From assembly GCA_035495555.1 (NCBI GenBank), contig DATJFQ010000118.1, positions 1 to 17,617 on the forward strand: DNA of 17,617 bases. The letters are read 5' to 3'. Below the pieces are notes generated by a model. It did not search any database. It worked only from the letters and a program-made list of their open reading frames with translations, and was not told where the DNA came from. This DNA comes from DATJFQ01 sp035495555 (GTDB lineage: Bacteria; Acidobacteriota; Vicinamibacteria; Vicinamibacterales; 2-12-FULL-66-21). Shown here piece after piece: positions 6,153 through 12,109 of this stretch. Every line of letters starts with the position of its first letter. Positions within the stretch are counted from its first letter, which is position 1. Made by a program: the position numbers and the translations under genes.

Positions 6153-8237
6153 GTGCAGCTCACGATCCTGGACGCTATCCTCAAAGCCACCCTCGTCCTC
6201 GCGATCGCCGCGGCGGCGGCCGCCGCGTGGCGGCGGGGCTCCGCGTCGACCCGCCATCTCGTGTGGGCGCTGGGCATGTTCGGGGCGCTCAGCGCGCCGC
6301 TCCTGTCGTTCGCCGTACCTCGCTGGGAGCTGCCCCTCGTTCAAGTCGCGGCCGATGCGGCCCAACCCGCCGGGCCGGTGACGGCGGCGGCTGATTGGGG
6401 TCAGACCCCGGACGCCGCGCGGCTGGGGTCAGACCCCGGACGCCCGATTACACACTCGGATTGGGGTCAGACCCCGGACGCCGCGCGGCTGGGGTCAGAC
6501 CCCGGTCGCTCGATTACACACTTTGCGGGGTGGGCGACGGCCTCCTGGCAAGTTTTGCTGCTTGTGGCATGGGCGGCCGGCGCCGCGCTCATCGTCGGCC
6601 GCGTCCTGCTCGGACTCGTCGCCGTCCAGTGGATGGCGCGCCGCACACCCGTCGTCGTCGACGCGCCGTGGCTGCCGATGGCAAACGAGCTCGCCTCCGA
6701 GCTGGGGCTCCGGCGGGTCCGCTTCATGCGCGCCGCGCACGCGTCGATGCCGATGGCCTGGGGTGTCTTCCGGTCCACCGTGCTGATGCCGGCAGACGCC
6801 GACACGTGGCCCCCGCAGCGGCTGCGCATCGTCCTGCTCCACGAGCTGGCGCACGTCAAACGGCGCGACTGCCTCACGCACCTCTTCTCGCAGATGGCGT
6901 TTGCCGCCTACTGGTTCAATCCGCTCGCGTGGCTGGCCGCGCGGCACATGCGGACCGAACGCGAGCGCGCGTGCGACGACCTCGTGCTCGCGGCGGGCAC
7001 GCGCGGCAGCGACTACGCCGACCAACTGCTGGACATCGCCCGCGTCATGCGCGCCGGCCGCTTCCCCGCGATCCTTGCGGGCGCAAGCCTCGCGATGGCG
7101 CATCGATCACAACTCGAGGGACGACTCATGGCCATTCTGGATCCCACCATTGACCGCGGCGCGCTCAGCCGCGTTCGCGCAGGTCTCGTCGTGGTCGCAT
7201 TCGCGATCCTCGTCGTGCCCGTCGCCGCCGTGCAGCCATGGACGGAAAACGCCCAAAGCGGCACGCGCGCGCAGACGCCCGACGCGCCGATCGTCGTGCG
7301 AGAGCAGACGAAGACGGTCGACAAGCAGGTCGCGACAGAGACGCAGCGCTCCGTTGTCGTCAAGCCAGGTCACAAGGCGCCCGTGGAAGGCGTGGCGGGC
7401 GGCGTGACCGGCGGCATCGTCGAGGGAGTCGTTGGTGGTGTCGCGGAGGGCGTCGCCGAAGGCGTGGTGGGCGGGATCACCGAAGGCATCTCGTCGGTCG
7501 CGACGTCGGTCCAGACGGCGGTCAGCAAGCAAAAAGACGTCGAGAAGGAGAAAGAAGTCGAAGAGGGATCGAAGAAGCCGCGGGATCCGCGCACGATCGA
7601 TGCCCTGATCGAGGCGCTCAAGGATTCCGACAAAGGCGTCCGCGAAACCGCGATGGCCGCACTCTCCCACGTTCGAGATCCCCGGATGTTCGATCCCTTC
7701 GTGATGGCGCTGAAGGACAGCAATGCCGAAGTTCGCGAGCAGGCGGCGTTCGGGCTCGGGCAGCTTCGCGACAAGCGCGCCATCGGCCCGCTCACGCTGG
7801 CGCTGAAGGACGAGAACAGCGACGTCCGCGAACAGGCCGTCTTCGCCCTCGGTCAGCTCCGCGCGGCAGACGCAATCGACGGACTCACGATCGCACTTCG
7901 CGACTCCGACAAGGACGTGCGGGAGCAGGCGGCGTTCGCGCTCGGCCAGATCCGTGATCCGCGCGCGATCAATGCGCTCACCTCTGCGTTGAAGGACGAG
8001 AACGTGGACGTGCGCGAGCAGGCGGCATTCGCGCTCGGCCAGATTCGTGACGCCAGGGCGGTGGACGTCCTCGTCATCGCTCTCAAAGACGCGAACCCGA
8101 GAGTGCGCGAGCAGGCGGCGTTCGCACTCGGCCAGATTCGCGACGCCCGCGCGATCGACGGCTTGACGATGGCATTGAAGGACCCCAATCCCTCAGTGCG
8201 GCAGCAGGCGGCATTCGCGCTCGGACAAATCAGGTGA
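6153..8237 (+). CDS. M56 (BlaR1-like) membrane metalloprotease with C-terminal HEAT repeats
   Basis: A 694-residue fusion. Probable membrane helices lie near residues 5-26, 35-55, 128-152 and 341-363. The zinc protease domain between the last two carries HELAH (His230, Glu231, His234), then FNPLAW and ERACDD (Glu271 region), all standard for M56/BlaR1. In BlaR1 the part after the fourth helix is an external penicillin-binding sensor. Here it is replaced by a Gly/Val/Glu-rich linker (about 413-449, repeats like EGVVGGVAEGV), a Lys/Glu-rich stretch (about 462-476) and seven 31-residue HEAT units (477-693) ending at the stop codon. The expected role is to cut the BlaI-type repressor on an unknown signal, perhaps a protein bound by the HEAT array. 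Start GTG at 6153 follows GGAG (6143-6146) at six bases and couples to the repressor gene. A repeat-derived 44-residue insert lies at residues 81-124. Confidence 0.92.
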   Translation: MQLTILDAILKATLVLAIAAAAAAAWRRGSASTRHLVWALGMFGALSAPLLSFAVPRWELPLVQVAADAAQPAGPVTAAADWGQTPDAARLGSDPGRPITHSDWGQTPDAARLGSDPGRSITHFAGWATASWQVLLLVAWAAGAALIVGRVLLGLVAVQWMARRTPVVVDAPWLPMANELASELGLRRVRFMRAAHASMPMAWGVFRSTVLMPADADTWPPQRLRIVLLHELAHVKRRDCLTHLFSQMAFAAYWFNPLAWLAARHMRTERERACDDLVLAAGTRGSDYADQLLDIARVMRAGRFPAILAGASLAMAHRSQLEGRLMAILDPTIDRGALSRVRAGLVVVAFAILVVPVAAVQPWTENAQSGTRAQTPDAPIVVREQTKTVDKQVATETQRSVVVKPGHKAPVEGVAGGVTGGIVEGVVGGVAEGVAEGVVGGITEGISSVATSVQTAVSKQKDVEKEKEVEEGSKKPRDPRTIDALIEALKDSDKGVRETAMAALSHVRDPRMFDPFVMALKDSNAEVREQAAFGLGQLRDKRAIGPLTLALKDENSDVREQAVFALGQLRAADAIDGLTIALRDSDKDVREQAAFALGQIRDPRAINALTSALKDENVDVREQAAFALGQIRDARAVDVLVIALKDANPRVREQAAFALGQIRDARAIDGLTMALKDPNPSVRQQAAFALGQIR
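6393..6524. repeat. In-frame 66-bp tandem duplication with four GGGGTCAGACCCC palindromes
   Basis: Two adjacent 66-bp units (6393-6458 and 6459-6524) are almost identical, differing near GGACGCCC/GGTCGCTC and at the last bases. Each contains two copies of GGGGTCAGACCCC, an inverted repeat with 6-bp arms, at 6397, 6425, 6463 and 6491. The unit is 22 codons, so the M56 frame is kept and the insert encodes DWGQTPDAARLGSDPGR-type peptide twice. It sits in the loop between the second and third membrane helices, outside the protease core. Confidence 0.9.
7581..8231 (+). repeat. Seven 93-bp repeats encoding HEAT units
   Basis: Seven contiguous 93-bp units encode 31-residue HEAT repeats of pattern RDxRAIDxLxxALKDxN followed by VREQAAFALGQI. 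Units 4 to 7 are very alike, while unit 1 (VRETAMAALSHV) and unit 2 are more diverged. The gradient suggests recent expansion or homogenisation at the C-terminal end. The array stops one codon before the stop codon. Confidence 0.93.
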
Positions 8238-8254
8238 ACTGACGCGCGCCCCTG

Positions 8255-8316
8255 GTGAGCGGTGAATTCGTGAGTCGGTGAATTCACGCTATCCGCCCAC
8301 TCACCGAGTTCACCGC
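8255..8316. repeat. Intergenic direct and inverted repeat (hairpin) between the M56 and HEAT genes
   Basis: Two direct units GTGAGCGGTGAATTC (8255-8269) and GTGAGTCGGTGAATTC (8270-8285) are followed by an inverted copy, ACTCACCGAGTTCACCGC (8299-8316). The last can pair with 8259-8275 with one extra base and one mismatch, giving a stem of about 17 bp with a 23-base loop. There is no T-run, so it is not a classic terminator. It may limit read-through, stabilise the upstream mRNA or be a REP-like element. Confidence 0.7.
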
Positions 8317-8324
8317 GCGCAAGT

Positions 8325-8338
8325 GCTAAATCCCTAGC
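8325..8338. promoter_or_regulatory. Putative BlaI-family operator 3
   Basis: GCTAAATCCCTAGC again has the form GCTA-N6-TAGC, with arms extending to TGCTA and TAGCA (8324, 8339), as in operator 2. It lies 10 bases before the ATG of the first small HEAT gene, next to the AGGAG ribosome-binding site (8339-8343). It would let the repressor control a second, internal promoter, with TGCTAAAT as a possible -10 region, or block an RNA polymerase coming from upstream. Confidence 0.5.
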
Positions 8339-8348
8339 AGGAGCCGAC

Positions 8349-8861
8349 ATGAGCCCCGTGACCGTTTTCTTCCGCACGTTCATGCGATCGAGCGCTATCT
8401 TCATCGGCGCGGCCGCGATCTTCCTCCACCCGTCGCTCGAATGGCGCGGTGAGTCGCGCACGACAGTCGGTGCGCTGCAGGCGCCCCGTGAAGCAGCAAT
8501 CGACGGCTTGATTGCGGCGCTGAAGGACTCCGACGCCGCGGTTCGCCGACAAGCGACGGCGGCACTCGCCGAACTGGACGCGAAGCGCGCGGCGGTTCCC
8601 ATCGCGGCGCTGCTGAAAGACGCCAGCCCCGAAGTCCGCGCGACCGCCGCAAACGCGCTCGGCGAACTCGAGGCCACGGACGCGCTCGAGGCGCTCACGG
8701 CGGCGCTCAAGGACGAGAACGCCAGCGTCCGCCGCGCCGCGGCGGCAGCAATCGCGGAAATCGGCGGCGACGACACCCACACCGCGCATCCGCACCCCCA
8801 TCCACATCCCCATCCGCATCCGCATCCAATGCGATCGAGCGTCGGCGGAGCGCGGTCATGA
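8349..8861 (+). CDS. Small exported or membrane-anchored HEAT-repeat protein with (His-Pro)7 tail
   Basis: A 170-residue protein of unknown function. Residues about 12-28 (MRSSAIFIGAAAIFLH) form an N-terminal signal peptide or anchor. Residues about 46-138 hold three 31-residue HEAT units (ALKDSDAAVRRQATAALAEL and relatives) clearly related to those in the M56 protein upstream. The tail, residues 144-160, is HTAHPHPHPHPHPHPHP, a seven-fold His-Pro repeat that could bind metal ions such as zinc, nickel or copper. ATG 8349 is preceded by AGGAG at 8339-8343. The stop overlaps the next gene's ATG (ATGA). The shared HEAT type, predicted export and a nearby BlaI-type operator suggest it works with the M56 sensor, but this is inference. 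Confidence 0.85.
   Translation: MSPVTVFFRTFMRSSAIFIGAAAIFLHPSLEWRGESRTTVGALQAPREAAIDGLIAALKDSDAAVRRQATAALAELDAKRAAVPIAALLKDASPEVRATAANALGELEATDALEALTAALKDENASVRRAAAAAIAEIGGDDTHTAHPHPHPHPHPHPHPMRSSVGGARS
8787..8828 (+). repeat. CAYCCN microsatellite-like repeat encoding (His-Pro)7
   Basis: Seven His-Pro codon pairs (CAT or CAC followed by CCN) lie in a row at the 3' end of the small HEAT gene. Third positions of the proline codons vary (CCG, CCC, CCA), so the tract is conserved or old at the protein level rather than a pure slippage run. Confidence 0.9.
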
Positions 8862-9622
8862 CTTACGCGGTGCTGTTGGCGTCCTGCGTCGCCGCCGCAT
8901 CGTTCCACCAGGACCCCGCGACGGCGGCCGCCGGCCTGAAGTCCGCGGATCCCGCGGCGCGGACGCGGGCCGCGTGCGAGCTCCGCGAGATGGGAACCGC
9001 GGCGTCGCCCGCCATGAGCGCTCTCGTTGCCCTCCTGGACGACGCCTCGCCAGTCGATGCGGCGGTCTGCGGCGAACGCACGTGGCGATGGAAGGGTCAG
9101 GACGCTGCGACGACGCCCGGCGAGCAGGCCGCGTCGGCGCTCGTGGCAATTGGCAGCGCGTCGTTCGATCCGCTGGTGCGCGCCGTTCAGAGCCCCGAAT
9201 GGATCGCGCGTGAGAACGCGGTGTGGGCGCTCGGCGCGCTCGACAATCACAAGGCGGTGCCCGTCGTGCTGGGCAGCCTCCGTGACAGTGAGGCTGCAGT
9301 CCGGAGGCGGGGGGCGTGGGCGCTCGGCGCGCTGGACGCCTCGGAGGCGGTAACCGCACTCGTCGGCGCCCTGACGGACGAAGACGCCGGGGTTCGTCGT
9401 CAGGCCGCGTGGGCCCTGGGAGCCATCGGCGATCGCGCGGGCGTGGACGGACTGTTGAAAGCGCTGAACGATTCGTCGCCGGACGTTCGCGAACAGGCTG
9501 CGTGGGCGCTGGGCGCGATCGGCGACTCCAAAGCCACGCCGGGGCTCGCGAAGGCGCTCAAGGACACTGACGCACGCGTCCGCCGCCAGGCTGCGTGGGC
9601 GCTGGGAGCGATCGGCAGTTGA
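8858..9622 (+). CDS. Exported HEAT-repeat protein
   Basis: A 254-residue protein of unknown function. The short hydrophobic N terminus ends in LASC (residues 7-10), which fits a lipobox, so it may be a lipoprotein, but there is no positive charge before it and confidence is low. Residues about 18-100 look like diverged HEAT helices with an insertion. From about 98 the protein is a regular array whose units end in AVWALGAL, GAWALGAL and three times AAWALGAI, at residues 128, 159, 190, 221 and 252, exactly 31 apart. The motif is close to the AAFALGQI units of the M56 protein, so the arrays probably share an origin. GGAG at 8847-8850 lies seven bases before ATG 8858, and the start overlaps the stop of the preceding gene. 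The ADOP gene follows after 16 bases, consistent with one transcript. Confidence 0.88.
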   Translation: MTYAVLLASCVAAASFHQDPATAAAGLKSADPAARTRAACELREMGTAASPAMSALVALLDDASPVDAAVCGERTWRWKGQDAATTPGEQAASALVAIGSASFDPLVRAVQSPEWIARENAVWALGALDNHKAVPVVLGSLRDSEAAVRRRGAWALGALDASEAVTALVGALTDEDAGVRRQAAWALGAIGDRAGVDGLLKALNDSSPDVREQAAWALGAIGDSKATPGLAKALKDTDARVRRQAAWALGAIGS

Positions 9623-9638
9623 TCTGCGGTCCGACCCC

Positions 9639-12107
9639 ATGCGATCCGACCTTCGGTACGCACTCCGATCCTTCAGGGCGGCGCCGTGGTTCACGGCCAT
9701 CGTCCTGCTGACGGTCGCCCTCGGCATCGGCGCCAATACCGCCATCTTCAGCGTGTTCGACGCCGTCCTCCTCCGGCCGGCGCCGTTTTCCGATCCGGAC
9801 CGGCTCGCGGTCGTGTGGGAAACGGATCGTGATACCGGGACGACCCGGGAGCCGGCATCGTGGCCGGACTTGGAGGACCTGCAGCGCCGGACGCGAACGA
9901 TGGGCGTCCTCGGTGGCTTCATCGCTGACGAGCTGAACCTCTCGCCGGCGACGGGTGATCCGCGTCGCGTGGCCGCGCTTCACGTTTCGTACGATCTGCT
10001 GCCGATGCTCGGCCTTCAGCCCCTCGCCGGGCGACCGTTCACCGCCGCAGACGACGAGCCCGGCGGTCCGCATGTGGCGCTCATCAGCGACCGCCTGTGG
10101 GCGCGTGAGTTCAATCGCGATCCGGCGGCGGTCGGCAGGACGATCCGCATCGACGATGAACCGTGGACCATCACCGGCGTGATGGCGCCTGACGCCGACT
10201 TCGGCATCATGCAGGTGCTCACGTCGGCCGCGTATTCGCGCGCGTTCGCGGATCGAGGCGAGCGCGCGACCGTGGACGTCTGGGTTCCACTCCAGGCGGA
10301 CGCGAAGAACCTGCCGCGATCGACCCACCCGCTGATCGTTCTCGGACGGCTCGCGGCGGACGCCACGTTTGGTGCCGCACAGACGGAACTGTCGGGTATC
10401 GCGGCCGATCTCGAGCGTACGTATCCCCAGGACAATGAAGCGCGCGGTGTGCACGTAGAGCCGCTGTCGAGCGTGATTTTTGGTCCGGTGCGTCCGGCGT
10501 TGTACGTGCTGCTCGCCGCCGTCGGTCTGGTGCTGATCGTCGCCTGCGTCAACGTCGCAAGCCTGCTGCTCGCGCGCGGCAGCGTGCGGATGCGCGAAGT
10601 CGCCGTCCGGCGCGCGCTCGGCGCGGGCGGCGCGACGCTGCTGCGGCTGTTCCTCGCGGAAAGCGTGCTGCTCACGAGCGCCGCCGCCGTCCTCGGCGTC
10701 GCGGTCGCCTTTGCCGGCGTCCGTCTGATGATTGCCCTTGCGCCAGCCGACGTTCCGCGGCTCGCCTCCGCGGCGGTCGACGGACGGGTGCTGGCCGCGA
10801 CGGCCGGGTTGACGCTGCTCGTCGCGTTCGTCTTCGCCCTGACGCCGGTGCTGCAGATCCGCCGCACGGACGTGCAGCCGGCACTCGCCGCGACGACACT
10901 TCGCGTATCCGCCGGTGGGGAGATGAATCGGCTGCAGCGCGCGCTCGTCGTCGCCGAGCTGGCGCTCGCGGTGCTGCTGGTCTGCTCGGCCGGACTCCTC
11001 ATCAGAAGCTACTGGAACCTCGCGTCGGTGGACGCCGGCTTCACGTCCCACGGCGTGCTCAAGGCGGAATACCAACTGCCGGCGAGCCGCTATCCCGCCG
11101 ACTACCGCGTGTGGCCGGATTTCAAGGAACAGCAGGCATTCGTCCGCGCTTTGCTCGAACGCGCGGCGGCGTTGCCGGGCGTCGAATCGGCCGCGGTCGC
11201 CGGCAATCATCCGCTCGACCCGGGATTCACGAACTCCTTCACGATCGCCGGACGCGAAGCCGAGGCACGCAACTGGCCGGAGATCTCACTGCGGCGCGTC
11301 ACGCCCGGCTACTTCCGGACCGTCGGCCTCGCGCTGGTGCGCGGGCGGTTGCTGCGAGACGCGGACACGACCGATGCCGCACCGGTTGCGCTCATCAACG
11401 AAGCGGCGGCGCAGCGCTTCTTCGGCGCCGCGGATCCGATCGGCCATGAGATTCGTTTCTGGGGCACGTCGCGCACGATCGTGGGCGTCGTGGCGAACGA
11501 ACGGTTTCACGGGTTGAGCGAGGCGCCGCCGATTGCCGCCTACACTCCGCTCTCGCAGACACCCTCGGCGACAGGAGCGCTGCTGCTGCGCACCGCGGGC
11601 GACCCGGCGTCGCTCGCGGCCTCTGCGCGCGCGGCAATCCGTGCGATCGATCCAGGACTTGCGGTTTTCGGAATCGAGCCGCTCGACGTCACGGTCACAC
11701 GGTCCGTGTCACAGCGCCGTTTCACGATGCTGCTGCTCGGCACGTTCGCTGCCGTCGCGCTCCTGCTCTCCGCGATCGGCGTGCACGGTATCCTCAGCTA
11801 TCGCGTCGCCGCGCGACGGCGGGAGATCGGGATCCGGATGGCGCTCGGCGCCGCACCGCAGTCCGTGATCCGACTCGTCCTGCGTGAGGGCGCGTTGCTC
11901 GCCGTCGCCGGCGTGGGAACCGGTCTGCTTGGCGCGTTCGCGTTTACACGGCTGCTGCAATCACTCCTGTTCGGTGTCCGTGCGACCGACCCGTTCACCT
12001 TTACGGCCGTCGCGCTGTTCCTCGCAGCTGTCGCGCTGTTGGCGGCGTTCGCGCCCGCGCGACGCGCGGCGCACGTCGACCCACTCGTGGTGCTCAGGAG
12101 CGAATGA
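9639..12107 (+). CDS. ADOP-type MacB/FtsX-like permease 1
   Basis: An 822-residue membrane protein of the acidobacterial duplicated orphan permease kind. It has the N-terminal signature LRYALRSFRAAPWFTAIVLL then ALGIGANTAIFSV, a MacB-type periplasmic domain (about 45-280), a first FtsX block of helices (about 288-400) including RGSVRMREVAVRRALGA, a further helix near 432-455, a second periplasmic domain, and a C-terminal FtsX block (about 695-805) with RRREIGIRMALGA and the closing ARRAAHVDPLVVLRSE. MacB-like permeases normally work with an ABC ATPase in mechanotransmission or efflux; ADOPs carry none and none is encoded nearby, so the substrate and energy source are unknown. No strong ribosome-binding site precedes ATG 9639. 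The next ADOP gene begins at its stop. Confidence 0.92.
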   Translation: MRSDLRYALRSFRAAPWFTAIVLLTVALGIGANTAIFSVFDAVLLRPAPFSDPDRLAVVWETDRDTGTTREPASWPDLEDLQRRTRTMGVLGGFIADELNLSPATGDPRRVAALHVSYDLLPMLGLQPLAGRPFTAADDEPGGPHVALISDRLWAREFNRDPAAVGRTIRIDDEPWTITGVMAPDADFGIMQVLTSAAYSRAFADRGERATVDVWVPLQADAKNLPRSTHPLIVLGRLAADATFGAAQTELSGIAADLERTYPQDNEARGVHVEPLSSVIFGPVRPALYVLLAAVGLVLIVACVNVASLLLARGSVRMREVAVRRALGAGGATLLRLFLAESVLLTSAAAVLGVAVAFAGVRLMIALAPADVPRLASAAVDGRVLAATAGLTLLVAFVFALTPVLQIRRTDVQPALAATTLRVSAGGEMNRLQRALVVAELALAVLLVCSAGLLIRSYWNLASVDAGFTSHGVLKAEYQLPASRYPADYRVWPDFKEQQAFVRALLERAAALPGVESAAVAGNHPLDPGFTNSFTIAGREAEARNWPEISLRRVTPGYFRTVGLALVRGRLLRDADTTDAAPVALINEAAAQRFFGAADPIGHEIRFWGTSRTIVGVVANERFHGLSEAPPIAAYTPLSQTPSATGALLLRTAGDPASLAASARAAIRAIDPGLAVFGIEPLDVTVTRSVSQRRFTMLLLGTFAAVALLLSAIGVHGILSYRVAARRREIGIRMALGAAPQSVIRLVLREGALLAVAGVGTGLLGAFAFTRLLQSLLFGVRATDPFTFTAVALFLAAVALLAAFAPARRAAHVDPLVVLRSE

Positions 12108-12109
12108 CA

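Noticed and set aside
6393..6524. Palindromic insert as an insertion sequence or a disrupted M56 gene
   Set aside because: There is no transposase and no frameshift or stop; the helices and catalytic motifs before and after are intact, so the gene is not broken.
7581..8231. Regular 93-bp repeats as a possible CRISPR or non-coding array
   Set aside because: The unit is a multiple of three, the frame is open throughout and the translation is a textbook HEAT array; there are no spacers.
7853..9922. 689-residue open frame on the minus strand across the HEAT genes
   Set aside because: It is antisense to three clear genes, is rich in Arg, Ser and Ala, and repeats in step with the HEAT units. It is a codon-bias shadow of GC-rich coding DNA.
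9558..11210. 550-residue minus-strand open frame opposite the first ADOP gene
   Set aside because: Low-complexity Arg/Glu/Gln-rich translation, opposite a well-supported permease; no domain is recognisable.
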